DNA of 64,000 nucleotides from NCBI GenBank assembly GCA_004764695.1, contig SMSO01000014.1, positions 3,547,148 through 3,611,147 on the forward strand. The letters are read 5' to 3'. A program made the position numbers and the translations under genes. This document shows positions 44,436-53,544 of this stretch, one piece after another. The notes under the pieces were generated by a model. The model saw nothing but the letters and a program-made list of their open reading frames with translations, had not been told where the DNA came from and made no database searches. This DNA is from Schizochytrium sp. TIO01 (lineage: Eukaryota; Sar; Bigyra; Thraustochytrida; Thraustochytriidae). Every line of letters begins with the position of its first letter. The stretch's first letter is position 1.

Positions 44436-46179
44436 CTTTGCTGTTCCCTAATGTGCAAACGTTGTTATACCCTGTTATACCCCAGTTCAAAGAGAATTTG
44501 CCAACCTGTAAATTTGATTCATTCGCATGTTGTTATTGTTAAACAGCAATCAGTGTATGTTCACGTCGTTAGTGTTTCTTCTCTATCAAAATATCGTGCA
44601 CACGCTTGGGTAGAGCCATAGCACTTCCAGGCCATTGCTACGATCATCAAAGAGTTGTTTCCGCCATAAGTCAAACTCAACAGAGCTTTACTCACGAACC
44701 AATACCCGCAAAGTAAACCTGAGAAGGTCGAAACTCCTCCTCTTTGACAACTAAATGCCACTACAAACAACGAAGATGTGGTCTTCCTCCAGGCGTCCGT
44801 GCGGGCCCGTTACTCAGTGTAGCTGAGAGAAGCTAAAACTCACCTAAGCAGCTGGTAATGCTTCTACTTGTCGCTTTGAAGAGGCAAATCCTGCACGAGG
44901 CTTTGACGCGCCGTGCGCAAGAGATATAGTAGCTGTCGGAGACTGATTGAACTTTGCACGCCTTGAAAACCCGCCAAAAAAAGACAATGCAAAACTTACT
45001 ACTAAAGTATACCTTTTCAACCTTTAGTGGAACCACTCACGTACACACTGCATTTTTTTACCTCTCAATACACTACAAATAACTAGGAGGTAAAATTATT
45101 ATTGTACACCGATAATATATTAGTGGCGTGTGAGGGGAGTTCATGTCAGTCTTATGTGAGGTAATATTATAAATTTATGATATATATCCATATTAGTAAA
45201 TAATTAGTGTGTTGAGTGATACAGATGAAACCTTAGACAGAGGGAATACCATTTTGTCCGTTGGAGGTAGATAAAAGGTGAGAGAATGCGCGCGCTCATG
45301 GGTAGGGGAGAATAACGTGCGCAAAGTGCACTGCAAATAAGATAAAGAAAAAAAGAAATCGGAATTCGAAAGTTTATACATGTGGTACAGGGGGGTTCAT
45401 GTGCACTAAAGTGGCATGTCGATTAAGAATCAGATGAAAATGAAGTGACAAAAATAAAAAACCTCGGCATCAATGTCAATGGTGACTATAGTATCTATAG
45501 TATGGTCATTCCAGCTTGATTTAGAGGTGCTTAAAACGTATGTATCTTGATTAGTTAAAGTTTGATTCCTAATGAATTCCTGACTCCCACATAAGGGGCA
45601 GCGAATTCTTACAATAAAATATAGTGAAATGCGTAAATGTATGTGTGACCAGGCCGTGAGGGACCTATCAGTGTGAAATGCCAACAAACAAAAGCACCGG
45701 TTACATATATGGAAGATAAAAAAGCAATCGCGATCTCAAAACTAGTACCAAATTATAACCTTCCTTCCCACCAACTAGCAGAGCATTTAGTTTTGTGATT
45801 GTAAAGCAGCTGTATACTAATAGCCAAGTTAAGGCCCATCCTTGACTATTAGAAGGGCTTCAACTTAGCCAAATCAAGCAAAAGCCTTCGAGTAGAAACT
45901 AGTATTGCAGATATCCCCCGAGAGGCAAAGCTACACTTCTCTAGCTATGCAGTTGCGGCACCAAAAACAGACAGCACCAAATGCTTGTGCGAGTATATCT
46001 TGCTCGGAGCTTAGCAGCGCGTTGTTTGGTCTCTGAATAAGTATCACGTCTTTTGCAACCACTCCTTCATGAATATTATGAAGCAATACTTAATAGCTCA
46101 ATTAGACGGTACAACCATGCGTAGGTTTATTTATTTATACACTGGAATAATAAGTAATCTTGAAGAGGAACGTAATTGT
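44436..46179. other. Intergenic, no gene recognised
   Basis: About 1.7 kb between SSNA1 (start) and EAF6 (end). A minus-strand frame at 45430-45687 contains CPLCGSQEF, but its other half looks random and it has no second metal-binding pair, so it is not called. The remainder is AT-rich and featureless. Confidence 0.5.
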
Positions 46180-46925
46180 CTAATCATCATCTTCGGCAAG
46201 TCTTTTGCGTTTGTTGGGGACTCGTTTTCGCCCTGTAGTAGTTCCAGATGAAGCACCCCCAGTTTTGCTACCCCGCTTAAAAGAAGGGCTTTGTGCGCGG
46301 TTGACGCCCATTTCTGTTGCAAGATCTTCTGGAGGAGAAGCGGACGAAAAAGAAAAGATACGTTCACTGGGCTTCAGCTTTCGCTCCTTCTTCGTCACGA
46401 GCGTCGCGCGAGGCTTGCTGTCAATATATCCTTCCCATCCGCGGACAACATTACCCGTGGTGCTCGTTTCCTCGAGATACCTGTTGCCACAAACATAGAA
46501 TAAGTACCGTTATTGCCCGTCCAAGTTGGATTGGAAATTTTCCCATTAAGATGCAGGATGCGCATTTATGATTTTCCAGGTTTCACCCAAGTTGCCAATT
46601 GCACCGCAAGGTTGAGCACATGAAAAAATCAGAATTCAATTGATGCCGAATCACAGCCCATTGAAAGTGCCCAATATTCACACAAAGTTGATGTTGATGT
46701 TAGTGACACGCACAGAAATTAAAAGTTCAAAAGTATGTCTTGAAAGAGACCGGCGACCATTGCCTCAGCCGTTCATGACGTTGGCACGCCCGCCTCATAC
46801 CAGGTCGAGCTAGAACTGCGACAACGAGGCAGAAAAACGCACCTGTTCTCAAGGTCGAAAAGCTGGCGCTGTACATCATCCAGCGCCGCGCTAACCTGCT
46901 GTCGCCTCGCTTGAATGGACTCCAT
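46180..46925 (-). CDS. EAF6: EAF6 (MEAF6) subunit of NuA4/MYST histone acetyltransferase complexes, two exons
   Basis: Exon 1 is 46843-46925 and exon 2 is 46180-46480, joined across a 362-bp intron (GTGCGT...CAG), giving 127 residues. Exon 1 supplies the start of the coiled coil (MESIQARRQQVSAALDDVQ and onward). Exon 2 completes the diagnostic EAF6 motif: the splice yields ENRYLEETSTTGNVVRGWEG, followed by a tyrosine-isoleucine pair. EAF6 is a small shared subunit of the NuA4 and related MYST acetyltransferases, which acetylate histones H4 and H3. The C-terminal half is basic and disordered and ends KRKRLAEDDD, which includes a plausible nuclear signal. The motif is interrupted exactly by the intron, which supports the splice call. 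Confidence 0.92.
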
Positions 46926-47621
46926 GGCGCCCAAATGAAGAAAAGGTTTTGTTTGCCTAGGTTTTAATGTGTTTCAATAGTACTACTTATAGCTACGTAC
47001 TAACTACTACTAACTTCACTAGTAGTCCTTATCCTTTATATTAGACAACCTTTTTGAGCAGAGAGGAAGATTTTAATTAACGCCGAGAGGTTGCTTGGCA
47101 CAGTCATAATTCGAGAAGTCACAACATTTAGTATACAATGTCTTTGTTACGTGGAGATCTTGAGCTTAAGCTTTTAGACAGTGTAGATTTATAGTTGAGC
47201 TGATAGGAGTTAAAGTGCAACCAAAGCTCAGATTCTTTTCGAGGTCGCTGTTGAAGTAGTTCAAAAAAATTTACAATGAAATGCATAAAGATACAACACC
47301 AAAATTAATTAAAGTATAAAGGCAACTGATCTGCTGGTTTGAAACTGTGGAGCTTTGCGCTATGTGAACTCCAGAAAGCCTAACATAGGAGCGCTAGACG
47401 AGTGCACGAACTACTAGAAATATCCTGATATTTTAACTTCACTGTGGAAGAGATGGCACGAGACCTTCGGAGCGTAATAATATTGGGGTAAAAATAGACT
47501 AATTATACAAATTGAGTCATAACGATCAAAAACACAAGAACTAGCGCCTCTTAGAGAGCAACACAAAGCTCCAAGACATGCAAAAGAAACTTTTGGAATG
47601 CTAGTTTCCTTAAATTAAAGC
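46926..47621. other. Intergenic spacer
   Basis: About 0.7 kb holding the EAF6 promoter and the 3' flank of the next minus-strand gene. Two TTAATTAA words lie at 47073-47080 and 47305-47312. No gene is seen. Confidence 0.6.
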
Positions 47622-48372
47622 TCAATCCCTTGCACATGCTTCCTCTGATTTGTATCCCTCAGGAAGCCAAATAATATCAGGTGGAATCTCCCGCAAGCTG
47701 GGCATATTATCAGGAGCACATTGGTGTGGGGCATCTTCAAAGCATGTTTGGCGAGAATGATCAAGAATGGCAAAGTCGGAAAAGTGAAGCTTTATCTTCG
47801 TATTATCGTAAACCAGTGCATGAAGGCTTCCATTTGTTTGACCTTCCAGCCATTGCAAAAATTGATCACCAACTATTGCCCCGCAGCGAGCCTCCCCCAC
47901 GACCCGCTCAGGATTCTGCAAATGTTGAGCCCACCCAAAACAAAACATTGCATCAGCCTTAGTCTGAAGTACAGCTGGGAGATCTGCGAGACCGTCCTTA
48001 TATAGAGGTCGGTTCCACTCCGTAATTTCGAATCGGAATCCTAGAAATCTGTTGCGCTTGACAATGTTTAGATTCTGAGCATTCATTGATCATTTCCTCC
48101 ACCATGATTGTTCAAGGCAGACCCACATGCACAATATGTTAGCTATATTCAGCTCGCACAAAAACTTGCCCCTCACTTAACCCAGCATTTCTTTGACTTA
48201 CATGCTCAGCAGCTCTCAGCGCATTCGCGCTGTGCACAAAACCTTGCGCCTCCAGTTTACCTGCCACATCCCACGAGCTGAGCTCAGCGTCTACAGTAAC
48301 CAGCGTCATCACCCAAAGCACTATAATCGGTGCTAGCCAGGATAGCCATGTTGGGCTACCATTCCGAGGCAT
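47622..48372 (-). CDS. Secretory-pathway protein with an acylphosphatase-like domain, two exons
   Basis: Exon 1 (about 48160-48372) encodes a signal peptide or signal anchor (WLAPIIVLWVMTLVTVDA) and a short helical part. Exon 2 (47622-48074) carries most of the rest, for about 220 residues. A GTGCGA donor at 48159 and a CAG acceptor at 48075 keep the frame with an 85-bp intron. An alternative GTTTTT donor at 48165 also works, so the exact junction is uncertain. The second exon fits an acylphosphatase-like fold. FLGFRFEI stands where the phosphate loop would be, followed by FGWAQHLQNPERVVGEARC and FLQWL, then KLHFSDFAIL. Acylphosphatases hydrolyse carboxyl-phosphate bonds, but the usual loop arginine and asparagine context is altered. 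The cysteine-containing tail (QTCFEDAPHQC) suits a secreted or luminal protein. Confidence 0.6.
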
Positions 48373-49235
48373 CGTCGGTGTCTGTCTTCGCCAAGATTGC
48401 TCTGGGCACCCTGAGCGGCACTCTCAAAACTGCTTTGCTTCAAGTTCACTCGTTAGAGCCCAATAAATCGAATACCATGCAAAGCATATGAAGCAAAAGA
48501 AAGAAATCCATTTGATATCTGCGCAACTCATTTTTCCCAGTGACGGAGAAACCTCCTCCATCCTTTTTATACGTTCCTTTCACTCTCAATACTCAAAATA
48601 GACTGTGCGCTCCATGGGTTCATACCTTACCAAACTCGTGTATTACATGTAAAACTTCGAACAGCAGCGAGCGTCCGTTGGCAGTATCAATTATGATAGT
48701 ATTTCGGATAAATTAAATAATAAGAGACAAGAAATCGGAGAAACCAGTCTCCGCAACGGCGTCTCGCGCCAGAACCTCTTTGGATCAATCACCTCGCGGC
48801 TGAGCAAGAGCAACCCGCTTGCACCGCTGGCTTACTACCGTCGAACGTGTGCTCTCACGAAAGAGGATCACTGTGTCGACAGGGAGGATTGCTTGCAACC
48901 ATAGCCGATTGGCTTGCTCGCCACTGAGATCAGGCATCGCCTTGGTGATCTTTACTTTCGCTCACCTTTGTCTTTCCCGCGTCATAAAATCGTTTTCTAA
49001 ATACCATTCGTGAATTTGGAGAGATCCATCTGGCGTACTTTGGCCTCTTCACAACGTCATAGTGGTTTGGAATTTGCGTGTAAGACGCAGAGGTTAAAGT
49101 TTTTGTGCACAGCATTTGGATATCTGTAGCGACACGGATTGTTCTGGACGAAATTCTGGCAAACTGTGGAAGAGCCTGGCGACATCTGGGCCTCTTGGCG
49201 GACTTGCAGGAGCTGTTGCAGTAACTTTAGCAAAA
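48373..49235. other. Divergent promoter region
   Basis: About 0.86 kb between the starts of the minus-strand acylphosphatase-like gene and the plus-strand KH gene. The frame of the KH gene is open from 49116 but contains no ATG before 49236. No Tudor-domain exon for the KH protein was found here. Confidence 0.6.
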
Positions 49236-51815
49236 ATGACCGGCCGTGAAGGAGAGGTAGTGGATGCTGTGGGTGTGCCGTATGAACTTTTGCAGTGGGC
49301 TGATTCAGAGGATGCCAACAGTGTTATTGAGAGACTGTACAGTCAGGCTTCAGTGAAATCCATCGAGGTGGTGAAACCCAGACCTGGCAAAGCTAGCTTT
49401 CAGATTACTGCCACAAGCAATGAAAGTTTGAGGTCTGCACGCCTTCTTCTTGAGGAAAACCTGAAGCACCAGGTCGAATACCAGCTTCGAAAGCAACAGA
49501 CGGAACGCATGGAGGAGGATCTTCGCGCTACAAATGCAGAGTTCGAATCTGGACAACGCGTTGAGTTTTCAATTCCAGAGAACCTCATTGGACTTGTCAT
49601 TGGCAAGGGAGGCGCGCGCGTGACCAAGGTAAAGGAGGAAACTGGCGTGGAACGCGTCTTTGTGGACACAAATTCTCGTGTTGTGAGGATCCGTGGCAGG
49701 GACCCTGAAGCGGTTAAAAAGGCCCGTGCTATGCTTGAATACGTGGAGGTAGCTATGCCCCTTACTCAAGGACAGGCTCGAATTGTGATTGGTGAACGTC
49801 GGCGTAATATTGCGGAGATCACACGCAAATCCGGTTGCGTCAATATTACGGTTGAAAAGGACCACTTTCTCCGCTTCGTGGGTACCAAAAGTTGTGTACG
49901 TCTGGCTCAGGATCTCGTCGAAACCCACCTTGATTATGAAGAAAAGATCACGCGCTTGCGAAAGGACGAGCTCCAGATTCAGAAGCAACTCTCTAAGATC
50001 GATGCAGATTTTCGTGACTATCCCGCGGCGATGAACCGTAACAAGCCCCAGCGCCGTGAAGCAGGTGCTCAGCCTACTCAAGAAGATTCTACGAGCACGG
50101 GTAGCACTTCCACAGCAGCCTCTGCAATGGCTGTTGAGCCTAAAACCAAAGCTGATTCCGCTACCAGTACTAACAACAACAACAATAACGATTACAACCA
50201 GCAGAAAAGTTCTTCAAGCTCCGCTGCTTCGAAAAATAGTAACAATAAGAACAAATCTCGTGGACAAATACAGCAAAGTGGAGAAGAAGATTCTGATAAA
50301 CCTGATATCAGGACCTCTACTGCATCCCAATCTACTGTCCGCCAAACAACTCAGATAAAGGACAATAGAACTGAGAAGGCACCGGTAGCTGGTACCCCCA
50401 ATGGAAAGGCTAATTCTGCAGATGATGGTAAAAGGAAGGCTGGCAACAACAAAAAGCCTACCCAGGGATTGCCGGAAGCATCTCTTGTTCCTCAGAGCAA
50501 AGGTTCTGAACAACAAACTTTGTCTGTAAATGCCGCAAGCAACAGCATCGTCAACAAAGAAAAGTCTGGCAAGTCGAAGGGGAAGAATAAAAGCAACAAC
50601 AAAGCAAGCAAGGATAAGGCTTCCCAGGAACCTCCCAAAGCAGTAAAGATTGATGAAGTAAATTCTGAGAAAAAGAAGACAGGTGAACTTGCGACTGTTG
50701 AGATCGCGACTACAGCAGAGAATGGCAAGAAAAAGGCCGCCACAAAGAAACAGAGTATCAAGGCGAAGCAGCAGGATACTCAGTCAAAGGAGCCTCGGCA
50801 AGAGGAGCAAGAGAAGCTACAGACTGGAGACACGAAACAATATGTGGCTCCTGGTAAGCAGAACAAGAAAAATAATAGCAGTAACAGCAGCAAATCTTCG
50901 AAACCAGAGGAAGCTTCTGAAGAGAAGTCCTCTACTCAAGTACCTGTGGATAATACCAAGTCAAAGCCTGCAGAAGAAGACAAAGCCGGTGTGCCTTTGT
51001 CCCGAAACCAGCTTCGTCGTCAACGTGCCAAGCAACAGAAAGAAAGGGAACAGCAACAGCAACAGCAGAAGGGGGGTGCTATGACAGCCACCGTACCCAA
51101 GAATGAATTTTCAAAGGTAACCAAGGAAGTGGAAGTTGCTCCTGCTACTAGTGCTCCGATTGCTCCTGCTACCGCATCTGGGTCCTCATCTGCCCCTACC
51201 AAGAAGAACAAATCAAAGGCTGCAAAGCAGAACAAAGCTGGGAAACAGCCACAATCCCAGCCAGACCCCGTCAAGGACTCAACTTCGGCTGCAGTAGTTG
51301 AAACATCCAGTTCTAAGAAGGAATCCAGTGAACCCGCTCCTTCGAAAGATAAGAAGTCTAGCAAAGGTGCCGATTCCGCGGAGGAGTTGGGCAAGTCCAA
51401 AAGTAAGCGTAACAAGAAGCAGCAGAATAAATCCTCTGCGGACTCAAACAAGGACAACTCTACAAAGGAGAAGACCTCAACAAGCCAAGAAACTGCAGGT
51501 GAGACTCATAGTACTACTGCAGCAGAGTCTGAAAAGCAGCAGGAGCGTGGACAACCTACTGGGTCTCAGCAGGCTTCGGGAAATAAGCCCAAGCGCTCGA
51601 ACAACAAGTCTGCCAAGGCTAAACAGAAGTCCAATGCGAACACAGATGTTGCCCCAGCTACAGAGAACATGAAGCCTAACCAACCTTCAGCAGCTGCAAC
51701 ACATGTTGTGGGCAATGTGAAGAAGCAAGCTCAGCGCAAAAGGAATACCAATTCAGCAATTAAGAAGGAGAATACGAATTTACCTGCGACGAGCAAGGGA
51801 GAGGAAAAAATCTAA
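49236..51815 (+). CDS. FMRP/FXR-like KH-domain RNA-binding protein
   Basis: 859 residues from the first ATG (49236); upstream codons in the frame have no ATG. Residues about 1-80 resemble the KH0 region of FMRP (VPYELLQWADSEDA; SARLLLEENLKHQVEY). Residues about 105-170 are KH1, with IPENLIGLVIGKGG (loop GKGG, 123-126) and the DPEAVKKARAMLEYVEV helix. KH2 follows, with ITRKSGCVNITVEKD and FVGTKSCVRLAQDLVETHLD. It runs into EKITRLRKDELQIQKQL, which closely tracks the FMRP segment after KH2. The KH2 loop is GERR (186-189) instead of GxxG. The tail (about 265-859) is a long disordered Lys/Ser/Asn/Gln/Ala-rich region. FMRP and FXR proteins bind mRNA and control translation and RNP granules. The two Tudor/Agenet domains of animal FMRP are absent. 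Confidence 0.85.
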   Translation: MTGREGEVVDAVGVPYELLQWADSEDANSVIERLYSQASVKSIEVVKPRPGKASFQITATSNESLRSARLLLEENLKHQVEYQLRKQQTERMEEDLRATNAEFESGQRVEFSIPENLIGLVIGKGGARVTKVKEETGVERVFVDTNSRVVRIRGRDPEAVKKARAMLEYVEVAMPLTQGQARIVIGERRRNIAEITRKSGCVNITVEKDHFLRFVGTKSCVRLAQDLVETHLDYEEKITRLRKDELQIQKQLSKIDADFRDYPAAMNRNKPQRREAGAQPTQEDSTSTGSTSTAASAMAVEPKTKADSATSTNNNNNNDYNQQKSSSSSAASKNSNNKNKSRGQIQQSGEEDSDKPDIRTSTASQSTVRQTTQIKDNRTEKAPVAGTPNGKANSADDGKRKAGNNKKPTQGLPEASLVPQSKGSEQQTLSVNAASNSIVNKEKSGKSKGKNKSNNKASKDKASQEPPKAVKIDEVNSEKKKTGELATVEIATTAENGKKKAATKKQSIKAKQQDTQSKEPRQEEQEKLQTGDTKQYVAPGKQNKKNNSSNSSKSSKPEEASEEKSSTQVPVDNTKSKPAEEDKAGVPLSRNQLRRQRAKQQKEREQQQQQQKGGAMTATVPKNEFSKVTKEVEVAPATSAPIAPATASGSSSAPTKKNKSKAAKQNKAGKQPQSQPDPVKDSTSAAVVETSSSKKESSEPAPSKDKKSSKGADSAEELGKSKSKRNKKQQNKSSADSNKDNSTKEKTSTSQETAGETHSTTAAESEKQQERGQPTGSQQASGNKPKRSNNKSAKAKQKSNANTDVAPATENMKPNQPSAAATHVVGNVKKQAQRKRNTNSAIKKENTNLPATSKGEEKI

Positions 51816-52178
51816 TATTGATGCCAAAAATTAAACAGCATATCCCTGGGTCTCTGAACCTACCTATCGTTGAATGCCTTTATACGGCTCGTCTAAGAAT
51901 ATAATGATTATGTGTTTTATAATGACTCTGTAATAGGTAAAAAGAATGATATCCTGATCTATCTCTGATGCGCACATGAAACGCAAAGGGATATATAGAT
52001 TATATAAGGAAAGACAACCGCTTAGATGAAAAGGTCCCTCGCGAAAGCTAGTCAAAGTTTTAGATGAAGGCTCAAAACTTCAACAAGACAAGTGATAAGA
52101 GCAACCTCTATCGTAAGAGTGTTAATGCATTAGCCAAGTTGTGAAGAGTTCACCGAGGCTACAAAAGAAGCCTTGTCC
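51816..52178. other. Intergenic between convergent KH gene and RNF113
   Basis: About 360 bp of AT-rich spacer between two 3' ends. No further feature seen. A 155-codon minus frame overlapping this area is in the wrong frame of the RNF113 gene. Confidence 0.6.
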
Positions 52179-53015
52179 TTATTCCGCAGACGAACTTTGT
52201 TGCGCCTTTGCAATAATCTCATCGGCGGCGTTAAATATACCCTTGGTGGGTTTGCTGCAGATTGCGCACTTTGTCGATTTTGCATTATGTGCAAAGGCAC
52301 ATTTGCGGCAAAAGTAATGCCCGCATAGCGTAACAACTGGTTTTGTGAAGGGTTGGCGACAGATATGGCAAGCGAATGGAATGTCTTCCTTCTTTGGCTT
52401 GTTATCAGGAGTATCTTCGCGATCAAGTGGGTCGCTACCGAGTTTGCCAGCACGGAATTTGTCAGTTTTGCGGCGTTCCTGTGCCTGCCAGTCGCGTTCA
52501 AGCTCCCACCCAGATTTATAATCGCCACGGTCATGAATAAACTTGCAGCTGTCACCGAAGCCACAATAACCTGTCTCTTTATAGTCCTTGCACACATCTG
52601 CTTGGTAATCTACCATCACAGTGGTTTTGATGCTACCACCACCTACAGTACGAGGCCCAAACCTACTCACAGGTTTCTTGGGTGCAGATTCCGCTGCACT
52701 TCCGCGTTCTTCTTCTTCAAGAATGAGAGTAGACATTGATTTTGGTTTTTTAAAGGTGGAGCTTGAGTTCTCCGAAAGCTTTGAGGCATCAGATGTTATT
52801 TGCGCAGGGGCTGCAGAGCAGTCTGAATCCATGCCTCTACGAGAAACCTTGGCAGTTGTGAGGGTGACAGCATCCTCGGAGTCACCTTTACCCTGTTCGG
52901 TGCTCCCTTCAACATTGATGTTTTTGTCGTTTGCGAGGTCGTTCCCAGCACCATCCGTTGCGGAGAAAGCTTCGCCCTCCCTTTCACGCTTGCGGCTGCG
53001 ACGTTTCTTGAACAT
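52179..53015 (-). CDS. RNF113: RNF113/CWC24 spliceosome-associated zinc-finger protein
   Basis: 278 residues, intronless. Homologues (RNF113A in animals, Cwc24 in yeast) join the spliceosome around activation and act at the 5' splice site; animal members also have ubiquitin-ligase activity. The start MFKKRRSRKR is a basic nuclear-type signal. After a disordered stretch, VSRFGPRTVGGGSIKTT leads into the CCCH finger: VCKDYKETGYCGFGDSCKF followed by IHDRGDYKSGWELERDW. Then comes a C3HC4 RING finger, with CHIC, CGHYFC, KC and CAIC ligands all present. The order and spacing of both fingers match the family closely. The gene is divergent from the mitochondrial MutS gene, with a 529-bp shared 5' region. 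Confidence 0.95.
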   Translation of the reverse strand: MFKKRRSRKREREGEAFSATDGAGNDLANDKNINVEGSTEQGKGDSEDAVTLTTAKVSRRGMDSDCSAAPAQITSDASKLSENSSSTFKKPKSMSTLILEEEERGSAAESAPKKPVSRFGPRTVGGGSIKTTVMVDYQADVCKDYKETGYCGFGDSCKFIHDRGDYKSGWELERDWQAQERRKTDKFRAGKLGSDPLDREDTPDNKPKKEDIPFACHICRQPFTKPVVTLCGHYFCRKCAFAHNAKSTKCAICSKPTKGIFNAADEIIAKAQQSSSAE

Positions 53016-53544
53016 GGATAGAGGAGTCGCACTACTTGAAGACCTTTCAATAAAGACTTCGTCCAGCCGACTCGCCGCAGCCAGATCTCAGACGTCAAGG
53101 TTCTAAACCTATTGTCGATTTCGGTCTTCAAGCTATTGTTTTTAATTTTAATTCTTTAATTCTTTTCCTTTTTTTAAATTAATTGAAGGCTTGATAAGCC
53201 TACCGTGGTACTATGGTTTTAAAATGTGTAATCCTAGACTTTTTTTAGATTGCTTCAAATCTTCTTTAGTCTACCTGAAATGAAGGCCAAATTTTCGATT
53301 TTGTTATTCGCTTATCCGAGAACTAAGTGTAAAAGCGTTGATTGGAGACAGATTGTTTAATTTACACCGACATCGTTCAAATTACTCATAAACTTTTTAA
53401 AATTAAATCCATATATATACATACATGTACGTACCTACATAATGATGAGCATTATAATATTTCTTCATTTTAAAAAAATGATTGACGAGAAAGCAGAACT
53501 TAAACGAGCCGCGGTTAGGTCACTAAGCCGTGCAGAACTTCGCC
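53016..53544. other. Divergent promoter of RNF113 and MSH1
   Basis: 529 bp between two start codons. It is AT-rich with long T and A runs (53135-53185, 53405-53480). No separate gene is recognised. Confidence 0.65.

Noticed and set aside
45430-45687. Frame with CPLCGSQEF, a possible zinc motif
   Set aside because: Only one cysteine pair is present, with no partner pair and no conserved context.
49116-49235. Forty-codon N-terminal extension of the KH protein
   Set aside because: It begins with TTG and has no ATG; the first ATG in frame is at 49236.
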